A DNA stretch of 64,000 nucleotides from Quillaja saponaria (taxonomy: Eukaryota; Streptophyta; Magnoliopsida; Fabales; Quillajaceae). Under the pieces are notes generated by a model. It searched no databases. It worked only from the letters and a program-made list of their open reading frames with translations, and had not been told where the DNA came from. The DNA lies in assembly GCA_029379385.1 (NCBI GenBank), contig CM055606.1:19059142-19123141 (forward strand), given 5' to 3'. Made by a program: the position numbers and the translations under genes. Positions 1 through 12,510 of this stretch are shown here, piece after piece. Position 1 is the stretch's first letter. The number at the start of each line of letters is the position of its first letter.

Positions 1-3000
1 TTAACTCTATTTTCCATTCATGTTCTTTTTCCCGGAACGGAGTGGGAATATGGAATACATTTATAGTTTCAGCCATTGAGGCTTGAGTTGTTTGCTCTTC
101 TTATGTAAGGGTTTCGGGGGATTTCGATTTTCAAATGCTTCCACTTCCAGCTTACTAAGCACAGATGACAGAAGAGATATACAGTCTTTCAATCACGGTG
201 AGTTCACTTCACTCTATAACCAATGTTTGATTCTTATCGCAAAGCGTTCCACCACCTACAGAGATGTATCAGTATTACTGTAAGAACTTCACCAACCCAC
301 CAACGAACCCCTTGACATTCTTTGTAAAATGCAGCACAAGTGCTCCAAATTCACGGTCTTTTACAATGTCGTACTTCATTAAGAATTGTGGGTTCTCTCC
401 AGAAACTGCTTTATCAGCTTCCAAGTATCTCCCTTTTCAGACCTCAGAAATACCGGATTCGGTACTCTCATTCTTTAGAAGTTATGGTTTCTCCAACACC
501 CAGATAGCCCGTACCATTAAAAGATGGCCAAGAATTCTTCAGGCAAATCCTGTCAAAACTTATTTACCCAAAATGGAATTTCTTCAATCTAAAGGTGCAT
601 CAAGCTCCGACCTTGTCGACATTATAACTTGGAATCCGACATTCTTGAAAAGAAATTTAAAAAATCATATAATCCCTTCTTATGATTTGCTTAAAAGCTT
701 GCTTCAATCTGATAAGAGGATTATTACCTCTATGAAACGGACCACCCTGGACTATAATTACCGTTGCATGGCACGAAATATCAAATTGTTGCGTGATAAT
801 GGAGTACCAGACTCAAATATTTCTATGCTGCTTTTGAATCAGCCCCCTATATTCAGAAGAGGTTTGGATTGTTTAAAAAGAACAGTCGATGAAGTGAAGA
901 AAATGGGTTTCAGTCCTTCAAAGTCAACTTTTGTTTCTGCAGTCCATATAAAAATGTCAATGAGCAAATCCACATGGCAAAGAAAAGTGGATGTCTTCAA
1001 GAGATGGGGTTGGTCAGAAGATGTAACTTTGGCTGCATTTGGGAGGAGACCCTGGTGTATGGGACGGAATGTCTGAAGACAAAATTATGGCAGTGATGGA
1101 TATATTTGTCAATCAATTGGGTCTGGATTCCATGGCTATTGCCAGACAACCTTTTACTCTCTTACTAAGCCTGAAGAAAAGAATTATCCCGAGGGTTGCA
1201 GTTCTGCAGTTCCTTTTATCAAGAGGTTTGGTTAATAAAAATGCTAGCTTATTTGTACCATTTGGATATACTGAAACGTCCTTCCTGCAGTAGTTTGTGA
1301 ATCCTTTTAAGGAGGAAGCTCCTGAGCTACTGATGGTATATGGAGAAAAAATTAATTCTTTCCAGATGCCAAGTCCGGCAGAATGAGGCACTTGCAATTT
1401 ATGTTAGTTGATTCAATCATTTCCTTCTCTTGATCAAACCCAAGATTGAAACTAACTACATTAAATTTCTTTGCTAAGTTGGAATCTCTGTTTCAGTACT
1501 TTTTGAGGTTAATCATGAGTCATGACATGCTTCTTTCAAGATTGTGTTATATACTTACCAAAAAAAAAAAAAAAGATTGTGACATATACCTTCGACAGTT
1601 TGTGTTACAATATCTGTTATTTCTTAGAAGTGGTTAAGTCGTTATACAAATGCTCTTCTGGTTACTTTGCAATTGCATACAGTATTTATCATCTGCATTC
1701 CTGTTGAGTTCGTCTGCTTTTCTCATTTTATAAATATTTTTAGTACGGAGGACTCTAGGTTCATCCAACTGTGAGGTTTGGACATCATCAGATGGATGTG
1801 TGAACTGAAGCTTGAGGTTGTTATGATCTCAAACAGTAGATTTTACATGTTTCCTTAGGTCAGCTTCTGTTGTGATTCTCTATTTACTTATTACTTGTAT
1901 CTGCATCTTCAGTCACCTTCATTTTGCTTGGAAGGTACCTCGAGCTAGCACATTTATCTTCATTAGTCCCTGAAAACTAGATCTGTTTTGTCATGTTAAA
2001 TGGCTACTATCTCATGTTGAGTCTCAGGTTTCTAGATTTATGAAATCATGCTTCTTGAACTTGCTCTTTTTAATATCATCACCAATTTGGCTTGGATACG
2101 AAGGAGGTTTGCAGGTTACAAGGATCATTTTTCTGAGATTGGCAATTTAACCTTGCTAGACTTTTTATGAGTCGTTGATTCTTACTGGTGGTGCATTTGT
2201 TGTATATGAAAATAAAAAGAAAAAGAGAGAAAAGAACAATTAGTTCATATACCAAGAAAACCATGTTTCCATTGGAAGAGTATTTGGTGATGTCTTACAC
2301 CCAATAATTATTCTTTGTATGAACTGCTATTTTGGATTGAATTGGGACTGCTGATATTTGAAAATAGAAATCTCATTCTTGTTTGCAGCCTAGCTGGTGT
2401 TTCCATGAAGATGGGATGAGGAGATTGTGGATCATATTATTCCTTTTTAGGTAGCTGTTGCATTTGAAATCTGTACGGGGTGTATGAATGTGCGAATACT
2501 ATTTAAGTAAGTTAGATTTGCTGGGAAAGGAGTAGTGAAGCTTGTAAGACAGTGGTGTTTGGTTGGAATAACACAATCAGTGTTGTCAAGGAGTATAAAT
2601 GTTAACTAAGAAGATATAAGATAAACTTCTTTATCTGTTTTCATGGGCTTTATGAAGTATTCTTATAATATAATGGGGTCGCTCTTGGATTATGTAATGC
2701 ATTGCAAATTGATTCTTGAATCTCGATGTTCTCATTGTCATGTATCTCTTTGAAACATCCTCTGTGCTTGCCTACTTGGTTTAGGCAACCTCAGATCTTC
2801 CACATAACATGGAATCTGTAAAAGGAATAACCTTCGATATGATTGCTGTTAGTGTTCAAAATAATCAAGCAGTTCAATTTCCAGTATCATATTCTGATTT
2901 TTTTATTTACATCATTGTACACCAGATAAATAGATTACTCTTTGGAAATGCATTTGGTGAGCATGAATACCCAGTGTATCTCTATGTGTAAAAAGGAAGA

Positions 3001-4614
3001 GTGAAAGGGGATAGTAAATTTTGTTTTGTTTTAAATAGATAGCTATGTTTATAATTTGAGATGTGCCATGTGGCATTTTCAATAATTATTACCACTGAAA
3101 TTTTTTGAGATCTCATCAGTTGTTGTATATATGAAAAATGAAAAAAAAAAAAACAGAAAAAGAAAAAAGGAAGTCAGTAAGAGGGAGAGAAACCCCTGGT
3201 ATGGCTCCTGTAAAAGCATCATAAATCCAATTGATTTTCAAGTTTGGATTGGCTTTTGTTACTCATGGTCCAACTTTAAAGGTCTATAATGTGATGTATG
3301 AAGCATACATGTGGTTTTTTTTTTTATCATCCTGTAAATGGTTTCATTTTGTTGTTCTGTTCTGCAATGAATCTGATTCCATTGCAAGTTCAAATTCAGG
3401 TACTTCTGTAACACCATCCTGATATTCTTCTTGGATGACCTCTAAGGCTTCGACAAACTTTTTTGTGAAACCAATGCCTTCATTGGAGTTTATCTTCAAA
3501 CTATTCTGACGCCCGTTCCTTGTATTTTCCTTTTCCATTTCCCCAACAGAATAAGTTAGTACCTTGAAAATAGAGTCCTCTAAGTTCTATGTATATGCAG
3601 CCGCAGTATATTGTCTCCAAATTGCTCTGGCTTTGGCAAAAGAAGAATCAAAGCAAATACTTACAAGTTAGCTCTGCATGTAAGTTTCTTACTCTGAAAT
3701 GATAATGCATTGGTTGAATTACTGGAACTGTGCCTTCCTAAAAGATCAAGAAGAATGACCTTTCAGGAATTTTCACGATTTCAATGACTATGTCGATGAG
3801 ACGGGAGTGAAGAATTCTAAAAATCTAGCCAGGTTGGTTAGAAACTTGTTATACTTGTTGGAGCATTCATGAAGCGAAGAAGATCATGTGGGAAGGATCA
3901 AATTCAAGGTTGCTGATTGGAAATGGAGTACATGTCCAGATTTGTTATGATCCTTGCCTCCTTGGTTGCCAGAACAGAAAGGGTCCACAGTTGCCACCTG
4001 CTCTACAGCGGATCCCCTCCTGGATTCTGACACATATCTGAAGGCTTGATGAAGAATCTAATCATTCATGCATCTTGAATCTGAATAGATAAATATACCA
4101 TTGACTCAATGCAGATAGCATGATTGTCTTGGGTGGCATTGGACAAAGGATGCAGAGTTCTCTGTATGTACCAGCTACAGTCATGTCTTGTATCAAACTA
4201 GACAGCAGCATATTCTTGACAATATGCTGACAAATCCATTGGACAAAGCAAGTTCCACTGAAGACTCAAAAACTTTCCCTTGTGGAAAGCTCCGGAGAAT
4301 ACCTTGCATGCTTGTTAATAGGAGCAGCACCCAAAGAAAGGTTTGTATTAACTACACGTCTATTAATAATGAGATTTGAACTTTGAGATTTTCTAGCCGT
4401 CTTAGCTAGCTAGTTGAACAAATACTTTATTAACATCTATGAAAATTATAGTTTTATGTTAAAATGCCACAAAGTTAAATGAGTTATATCATTTAATGAA
4501 ATAAACTTTGTAAACCTTTTTGTACTCTTAATTCTTAAGCATCAATATTACTTAAACTAATAATGAGTGATAATAGACCAGATGCTCAATTGCCATATAA
4601 ACGCCCTGTCATCT
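1..4614 (+). repeat. Tandem mTERF-bearing unit, copy 1 (left end outside window)
   Basis: The sequence from base 1 matches that from about 5205 onward almost base for base: 5' leader, mTERF reading frame and roughly 3 kb of non-coding 3' flank. The match runs to the promoter-like module at about 4449-4614, which recurs at about 9622-9782. The distance between equivalent start codons is 5194 bases (223 to 5417). From about 1400 to 4450 the unit has no gene that I recognise. Differences from copy 2 are scattered substitutions and short indels, so this is a young segmental duplication. Confidence 0.85.
223..1395 (+). pseudogene. mTERF family pseudogene (copy 1)
   Basis: This is a decayed copy of a mitochondrial transcription termination factor (mTERF) gene. 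The family are organellar nucleic-acid-binding proteins made of about 30-residue helical repeats. The start ATG at 223 matches that of the intact copy at 5417, but a one-base loss near 303 puts a stop in frame. The protein then continues in another frame (264-1076) with repeats such as GFSNTQIARTIKRWPRILQ. A four-base insertion near 1065 (GGACGGAATG against GGAATG) shifts the frame again, and a lysine codon of the intact copy is TAG at about 1291. Three independent lesions make a full-length product very unlikely. A partial 270-residue protein starting at 264 could still be made but would lack the presequence. Confidence 0.85.
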
Positions 4615-5204
4615 ATGTGTCTTCCTTTTGGTACGTAAGAAGAAAATCTTTCATTATTACCATTTTTTCTGTCTTCATCAGATACATTCTTATCAAAAAA
4701 GATTTTTATACCGTGATCGATTAAATAAGAAATTTTAGTTTGTAAATTCAAGAATTATCAATACAGTCACTTTAATAGAACAAGTCGACATGATAGAAGT
4801 AATCAAATAAAAAAACATTCTTAGTTAATTTTAATTATTATTTTTGCAGACAAATCTAATAATTAAATCGAAAGTGATTCCAAAGAAAATACAAATTTAT
4901 GCTATAATGCCTCAAACTTAAATGAGTTGTATCATTTGATGATGACATTTTAGTAAAAAAAAATTGTATTCTAACCAATAAGCATCATTATTAGCTAAAT
5001 AAAACTGAAATATTGGTAACGTTTGCTTGAGCTTTGCAGTTCTCTATAATATTTGTTAAGGGTTCGATTCGGTGGAAAAGATTTTTGGAAAGAGTGAACC
5101 GCGATGTCCAAAACAAGAATAATCACACACACAAAGGGTGTGAGAAAATTAGTGAAAAAAATAAAATTGAAAATACGGCTCAATTGCCATCTAAACGCCC
5201 TGTC
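4449..5204. repeat. Repeated promoter-like modules upstream of mTERF copy 2
   Basis: An AT-rich module beginning ATGCC(T/A)CAAAGTTAAATGAG and ending CTCAATTGCCATATAAACG appears at 4449-4614. It recurs partly at about 4899-5035, where the first half only is recognisable, and again in full upstream of copy 3 (about 9622-9782). The CTCAATTGCCAT tail also occurs at 5179-5204, just before the copy 2 leader. The modules lie directly upstream of each mTERF copy, so they are probably its promoter region carried along in the duplications. No known element is recognised. Confidence 0.55.
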
Positions 5205-8200
5205 GTTAACTCTATTTTCCATCATGTTCTTTTTCCCGGAACGGAGTGGAAATATGGAATACATATGTAGTTTCAGCGATTCAGGCTTGATTTGTTTGTT
5301 CTTCGTATGTAAGGGTTTCGGGGATTTCGATTTTCAAATGCTTCCACTTCCAGCTTACTAAGCACAGAAGAGATACAGTCTTTCAATCACGGTGAGTTCA
5401 CTTCACTCTATAACCAATGTTTGATTCTTATCGCAAAACGTTCCACCGCCTACAGAGATGTATCAGTATTACTGTAAGAACTTCACCAACCCACCAACGG
5501 AACCTCTCGACATTATTTGTAAAATACAGCACAAGTACTCCAAATTCACGGTCTTTTACAATGTCGTACCTCATTAAGAATTGTGGGCTCTCTCCAGAAA
5601 CTGCTTTATCAGCTTCCAAGTATCTCCATTTTAAGACACCAGAAAAGCCTGATTTGGTACTCTCATTCCTTAGAAGTTATGGTTTCTCCAACTCCCAGAT
5701 AGCCCGTACCATTAAAAGTAATCCAAGACTTCTTCAGGCAAATCCTGTCAAAACCTATTTACCCAAAATGGAATTTCTTCAATCTATAGGGGCATCAAGC
5801 TCCGACCTTGTCGACATTATAACTTCGAATCCGAATTTCTTAAAAAGAAGTTTAAAAAATAATTTAATCCCTTCTTATGATTTGTTTAAAAGCTTGCTTC
5901 AATCGGATAAGAGGATCTTTACATCTATGAAACGAACCACCCTGAGCTATAATTACCGTTGCATGACACGAAATATCAAATTGTTGCGTGATAATGGAGT
6001 GCCAGACTCAAGTATTTCTACGCTGCTTTTGAACCAGCCCTCTTTATTCAGCAGTGGTTGGGATTGTTTTAAAAGAACAGTCGATGAAGTGAAGAAAATG
6101 GGTTTCAGTCCTTCAAAGTTAACTTTTGTTTCTGCAGTCCATATAAAAATGTCAATGAGCAAATCCACATGGCAAAGAAAAGTGGATGTCTTCAAGAGAT
6201 GGGGTTGGTCAGAAGGTGTAACTTTGGCTGCATTTGGGAGAAGACCCTGGTGTATGGGAATGTCCGAAGACAAAATTATGGCAGTGATGGATATATTTGT
6301 CAATCAATTGGGTCTGGACTCCATGGTTCTTGCCAAACAACCTTTTATTCTCTTACTTAGCCTGAAGAAAAGAATTATCCCGAGGGTTGCAGTTCTGCAG
6401 TTCCTTTTATCAAGAGGTTTGGTTAATAAGAATGCTAGCTTAATTGTACCATTTGCGTATACTGAAACGTCCTTCCTGCAGAAGTTTGTGAAACGTTTTA
6501 AAGAGGAAGCTCCTGAGCTACTGACGATATATAAAGAAAAAATTAATTCTTTCCAGATGCCAAATCTAGCAGAATGCGGCACTCACAATTTATGTTAGTT
6601 GATTCAATCATTTTCTTCTCTTGATCAAACCCAAGATTGAAACTAACTTCATTCAATTCTTTGCTAAGTTGGAATCTCTGTTTCAGTACTTTTTGAGGTT
6701 AATCATGCTGCTTTCAAGATTGTGATATATATTTACCAAAAAAAATAAAAAAATGATTGTGATATATACCTTAGACAGTTTGCATTACAATATCTGTTAT
6801 TTCTTAGCAGTGGTTAAGTCGTTATACAAATGCTCTTGTGGTTATTTTGCATACAGTATTTATCATCTGCATTCCTGTTGAGTTCGTCTGCTTTTGTCTC
6901 ATTTTATTAATATTTTTAGTACGAAGGATTCTAGGTTCATCCAACTGTGAGGTTTGGACATCATCAGATGTATGGGGTGAACTGAAGCTTGATGATGTTT
7001 TTAGCTCAAACAGTAGCTTTTGCATATTTCCTTTGGCTAGCTTCTATTGCGAATCTCTATTTACTTATTACTTGTATCTGCATCTTCTGTCACCTTCATT
7101 TTGCTTGGAAGCTTCCATGAGCTAGCACATTTATCTTCATTAATCCATGAAAACTAGATCTACTTTGTCATGTTAAATGGCTACTATCTCATGTTGAGTC
7201 TCAAGTTTCTAGATGTATGAAATCGTGCTTCATGAACTTGCTCTTTTTAATATCATCACCAATTTGGCTTGGATATGAAGGAGGTTTGCAGGTTACAGGG
7301 ATCATTTTTCTGAGATTATCAATTTAACCACACTAGAATTTTTATGAGTCGTGGATTCTTACTGGTGGTCCATTTGTTGCGTATGAAATGAAAAAGAAAA
7401 AGAGAGAAAAGAACAATAAGTTCATATACCACGAAAACCATATTTCCAAAGGAAGAGTATTTGGTGATGTCTTCCCCCCCACAATTATTCTTTGTACGAA
7501 CTGCTCTTCTAGATTGAATTGGGACTGCTGATATTTGAAAATAGAAATCTCATTCTTGTTTGCAGCCTAGCTGGTGTTTCCATGAAGATGGGATGAGGAG
7601 ATTGTGGATCATATTATTCCTTCTTAGGTAGCTGTTGCATTTGGAATCTGATATGGGGTGTGGGAGTGTGCTAATACTACTTAAGAAGTTAATGATTTGC
7701 TGGGAAAGGAGTAGTGAAGCTTGTAAGACAGTGGTGTTTGGTTGGAGTAAACGATCAGTGTTGTCAAGGAGTATAAATTGTTAACTAAGAAGAGATAAGA
7801 TAAACTTCTATATCTGTTTTCATGGGCTTTATGAAGTCTTATTATAATAGAATGGGGTCGCTCTTGGAATTTTTAATGCAGTGCAATTTTATTCTTGAAT
7901 CTCGATGTTCTCATTGTCATGTATCTATTTGAAACATCCTCTGTGCTTGCCTACTTGGTTTAGACATCCTCAGATCTTCTCCATGACAAGGAATCAGTAA
8001 AAGGAATAGCCTTCGATATGATTACTGTTAGTGTTCAAAATAATCAAGCAGCTAAATTTCCAGTATCATACTACTTCAATATTTTATGTGGAACCGTTTT
8101 ATTTACATCATTGTGCACAAGATAAGTAGATTACTCTTTGGAAATGCATTTGGTGAGCATGAATACCCTGTGAAATTAGGAAGACCAAAAGGGGATAGTA

Positions 8201-9782
8201 AATTGTTTTGTTTTGTTTTAAATAGATTGCTGTGTTTAGAATTTGGGATGTGCCTTTTGGCATTTTCAATAATTATTACATACTGAAGAATTTTGAGATT
8301 TCTTCAGTTAATAATTATATGAAAAAATAAAAAAAGTTTAAAAGAAAAAAGGAAGTCAGTAAGAGGGAGAGAAAGCCTTGGGTATGGCTGCTGCAAAAGC
8401 ATCATAAATCGAATTGAGTTTCAACTTTGAACTGGCTTTTGTTACTCACGGTCCAACTTTCAAGGCCTACAATGTGATGTATGAAGCATACATGTGGTTT
8501 TTTTTTTTTTTTTTTATAAATCATCCTGTAAATGGTTTCATTTTGTTGCTCTGTTCTGCAATGAATCTGATTCCATTGCAAGTTCAAATTCAGGTACTTC
8601 TGTAACACCGTCCTGATATTCTTCTTGGATGACCTCTGTGACAAACTTTTTTGTGAAACCGATGCCTCCATTGGCGTTTATCTTCAAAATATTCAGACGG
8701 CCGTTTTCCTTGTAATTTCCTTTTCACTGCCCCAACCACTTAAGTTAGTTCTTTGAAAAAAGAGTCCTATAAGTTCTATGTATTTGCAGCTGCAGCATAT
8801 TGTCGCCAAATTGCTCCGGCATTAGCAAAAGAAGAATCAGAGCAAACACTTACAAGTTACATTTGCATGTAAGTTTCTTACTCTGAAATGATAATACATT
8901 GGTTGAAATTAGAGGAACTGTGCCTTCCTAAAAGATCCCGAAGGATGACACTTGCAGGGATTTTCACGATTTCAATATGACTATGTCTATCAGATGGGCG
9001 TGAAGAATTCTAAAAATCTCAAGTGGTGAGGTTTTACCTAGCCAGGTTGGTTAGAAACGTGCTATACTTGGTGGAGCATTCATGAAGCGAAGAAAATCAT
9101 GTGAGAAGGATCAAGGTTGCTGGTTGAAAATGGAGCACATGTCCAGATTTGTTATGATCCTTGCCTCCTGGGTTGCCAGAACAGGTCTCCACCTTCACTA
9201 CTGCGGATCCCCTCCTAGATTCTGACATATATCTGGAGGTTTGACTTGAGCATCTAATCATTCATGCATCTTGAATCTGAATAGATAACAACTATTCCAT
9301 TGACTCAAAGCAGATAGCATGATTTTCTTGGGTGGCATTGAACAAAGGATGCAAAGTTCTGTGTGTGTAACAGCTACAGTCATGTATTGTGTCAAACTAG
9401 ACAGCAACACATTCTTGACAAGATGCTGACTAAACCCTTGGACAAAGCAAGTTCCACTTAGATTCAAAAACTTTCCCTTGTGGAAAGCACCCTGAGAATA
9501 CCATGCATGCAATGAAAAAAGTTTGTGTCAACTACACATATATGGATGGTGAGATTTGAGATTTTTAGTCTAGTCGTCTTAGATGAACAAAGACTTCATT
9601 AACATTATCAAAATTATACCTTTATGCTATGGTGCCTCAAAGTTAAATGAGTAATATCATTTAATGAAATAAACTTTGTAAACCCTTTTGTATTCCTAAG
9701 CATCAATATTAGATCAATATTGGCTAAACTAATAATAAGTGATAATAGTACGATGCTCAATTGCCATATAAACGTACTGACG
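5199..9782 (+). repeat. Tandem mTERF-bearing unit, copy 2
   Basis: Second copy of the tandem unit, collinear with copy 1 over the leader, coding region and 3' flank. The 3' flank (6600-9600) is non-coding as far as I can see. It keeps the same landmarks as copy 1: a short A-rich tract after the stop, the GAGGTTTGGACATCATCAGA stretch, and a CTTCTTGGATGACCTCT stretch near 8620. Only the mTERF reading frame is open throughout. Confidence 0.85.
5417..6598 (+). CDS. mTERF family transcription termination factor, mitochondrial-like (intact copy)
   Basis: Single-exon gene of 393 residues, typical of the plant mTERF subfamily that expands in tandem arrays. The first 45 or so residues are rich in Arg, Ser and Thr with almost no acidic residues (MFDSYRKTFHRLQRC), which fits an organellar presequence. 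From about residue 50 there are repeated mTERF helices with the family pattern of Leu and Pro: LSFLRSYGFSNSQIARTI, NPRLLQANP, YLPKMEFLQSIG, NPNFLKRSL, MGFSPSKLTFVSAV. Proteins of this family bind organellar DNA or RNA and act in transcription termination, intron splicing or RNA stability; the target of this one cannot be told from sequence. It is the only copy of three without frameshifts or stops, so it is probably the functional member. The start is chosen because the same ATG and leader are conserved in all three copies. Confidence 0.88.
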   Translation: MFDSYRKTFHRLQRCISITVRTSPTHQRNLSTLFVKYSTSTPNSRSFTMSYLIKNCGLSPETALSASKYLHFKTPEKPDLVLSFLRSYGFSNSQIARTIKSNPRLLQANPVKTYLPKMEFLQSIGASSSDLVDIITSNPNFLKRSLKNNLIPSYDLFKSLLQSDKRIFTSMKRTTLSYNYRCMTRNIKLLRDNGVPDSSISTLLLNQPSLFSSGWDCFKRTVDEVKKMGFSPSKLTFVSAVHIKMSMSKSTWQRKVDVFKRWGWSEGVTLAAFGRRPWCMGMSEDKIMAVMDIFVNQLGLDSMVLAKQPFILLLSLKKRIIPRVAVLQFLLSRGLVNKNASLIVPFAYTETSFLQKFVKRFKEEAPELLTIYKEKINSFQMPNLAECGTHNLC

Positions 9783-12510
9783 TTTAATATGTCCTCCTTG
9801 CCATCAAAACGCACTGTCGTTTATATATCTTGCTCTTGGTATGACAGGGTTTCGGCACTGTGGTGGACTTCGATTTTCAAATGCTTCCAGCTGACTGGTT
9901 GTGATCACTGAACAGACATTGTCTCTCTTTCAATCACGGTGAGTTCACTCCACTCCATAACCCATGTTTGATTACTATCGCGAAGTGTTCCACCATCTGA
10001 AGGGGTGTATTAGTGTAACAACTTCACCAACCCATCAACTCCATTTTCTTCTTCACCAACGAAGCCCCTCGACCTCAACATTCTCTGTGAAATATGGCAC
10101 AAGCACTTCAAATTCACAGTCTTTTACAGTGTCCTACCTCATGAAGAATTGTGGGGTCTCTCCAGAAACTGCTTTATCAGCTTCCAAGCGTGTCAATTTT
10201 GAGACCTCAGAAAAGCCGGATTCCGTCCTCGCCTTCTTTACAAGTTATGGTTTTTCCAACACCCAGATCTACCATACCATTAAATTTTTTCCTGGATTTC
10301 TTGTAGCAAATCCTGTCAAAACATTAAAACCCAAATTGGAATTTTTTTCATTCAAAAGGTGCATCAAGCTCTGACCTTGTCGACATTACAACTGCGAACC
10401 CGACTTTCTTACTTACAAGTTTAAAGAATAATGTAATCCCTTCTTATGATTTGGTTAAAAGCTTGCTTCAATCTGATAAGAGGACCATCACATCTATAAA
10501 GCGAGCTACCTATGTCTCTTGTTATCGTTCTCTGGCAATTAATATCAAATTGTTCCGGGATAATGGAGTTCCGGACTCAAAAATTGCTCTGTTACTTTTT
10601 AACCAGCCCAATTCATTGAACAGAGGTTTGGATTGTACTAAAGAAGTAGTAGCTGAAGTGAAGGAAATGGGTTTCTGTCCTTCCAAGTCAGCTTTTGTTG
10701 TAGCAGTCCGGGTGAAATTGGGGATGAACAAATCCACATGGCAAAGAAACTTTGGCTGGTCAGATGAAGCAACTTTGGCTGCATTTCAGAAACATCCTTG
10801 TTGTATGTCAGTGTCTGAGGATAAAATTATTACAGTGATGGATATATTTGTCAACCAATTGGGTCTGGACTCAATGGTTCTTTCCAAAAAACCTTATATC
10901 CTCTCCCTAAGCCTGAAGAAAAGAATTATGCCAAGGGTCGCAGTTCTGCAATATCTTTTAGCTAGAGGTTTGATTAACTAGAATAATAGCTTAGTTCAAC
11001 CATTTTTGTATAATGAAACGTCCTTCCTGCTGAAGTTTGTGAATCCTTTTAAGGAGAAGGCTCCTGAGTTGCTGAATCTATATGAAGAAAAAATTAATTC
11101 TTTCTGATACCTAGTTTGGCGGAATGTGGCAGCCACTATTTATGTTAGTTGATTCTATTAATTCATTCTCTCGATCAAACCCAAGATTGCAACTAACTAC
11201 AATTGCTTTGTTTGCTAAGTTTAACCTCTCTTTCAATACCTTTTGATGTTATAAAGATATTCTTCTTTTCAAGTTGTGATGTTCTCTTCCGTTGTTCCTG
11301 CTAATTTCTGGTTTTTCCTTACCAGTATTTAAGTCGTCATGCAACTGCTCTTGTGGTTGCTTTTGCAAACAACATTCCTATTGAATTCTTATCATTTGTC
11401 TTGTTTTACTAGTACTTTTAAAACCGAGACTTCTAGGTTCATCTAACATTGAGGTTTTGTCATCATCAGATACATGTGTAAATTGATGCAGGTTGTCATT
11501 AGTTCAAGCAGTAGCTTTGATCTACTTAGTCAGTTTGTGGTACAATTTGTAAGTTTGTTTATTTATTAGATCTGCATCTTCTGTGACCTTCATTTTGTGC
11601 AAAATCTGTCACGAGCTTGTACAAGTTGTCTGTACTAGTTTCTGAATACTACATATGTTTTATCATGTTTAATGACTACTATCTCATGTTGAGTTTCAAG
11701 TTTCAACATTTATGGAGAACACATTTCAACATCATTTTTTTTGTATACCAGATAAATAGATTACTCTTGGAAATGCATTTGGTCAGCATGAATACCAATG
11801 TTTGTGTGTAAATAGGAAGGGGGATAGTAAATATTTTGATTTAATTTAAAGTAGACAGCTATGTTCAGAATTTGGGGTGTGACTTCCTCTGGCATACTGG
11901 CATTCATATTAAATTTTACTTATAGAAGTTTGAGATCTCCTCAATTATTGAATGTAAGAAAACTGGGAGAAAAAAAAATTCAAGAAGTTAGCCAGTAAGA
12001 GGGAGAGAGAACCTTCAGCATGGCTGTTGTAAAAACATCATTCAATATGTTTGCATTTCCATTATAGCATTTCTTGATCCCATTTAATTTTTCTCTTGAA
12101 TTTATTTTAATGTCATCTTTTAGTACGTTTGTCTCGGGCAGAATGGTAGAGAAAGAAAAGGATGGTTTTGGGGTTCCAAGAATGTATTTAAGAAATCTGA
12201 TGTTTAAGCTGCAAGGTTGACTTGGCTTTTGTTACTTTCTCATACTTATGGTCCAACTTTTGAGGCATATAATGTGATGTATGAAGCATACATGTAGTTG
12301 CTTCTATACATCATGCTGTAAATGGTTTCATGTTGTTGCTCTCGTAGCAGCTCTGTTATGCAATGAATCTGATGCTCTTGCCAGATTGCCAGTTCAAAGT
12401 CAGGTACTTTTATAACACCACCCTGATCTTCTTCATGGATGACCTCAGACTAAATTTTTTCTATGAAAACAGATGCCTTCAATGGAGTTTATCTGTAGTT
12501 CATGGATGTA
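9783..12510 (+). repeat. Tandem mTERF-bearing unit, copy 3 (diverged)
   Basis: Third and oldest-looking copy. The leader, mTERF frame and parts of the 3' flank align with copies 1 and 2, for example the stretch around 12355-12500 with 3360-3500. It carries more substitutions and several deletions and is shorter overall. The alignment fades at about 12500. Confidence 0.75.
9964..11107 (+). pseudogene. mTERF family pseudogene (copy 3)
   Basis: The ATG at 9964 corresponds to 223 and 5417. The frame is open to about 10350 (CGVSPETALSASKR, YGFSNTQIYHTIKFFPGF), then a frameshift in a T-rich stretch near 10340-10370 breaks it. The remainder is open in another frame at 10451-10981 (NGVPDSKIALLLFNQPN, NQLGLDSMVLSKKPYILSL). 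There is an in-frame loss of part of one repeat at about 10750, where copy 2 reads KVDVFKRWGWS and this copy NFGWS. A stop (TAG) falls at 10979-10981, before the last part of the protein. Alternatively two shorter products could be made, but the lesions fit a pseudogene better. Confidence 0.8.
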
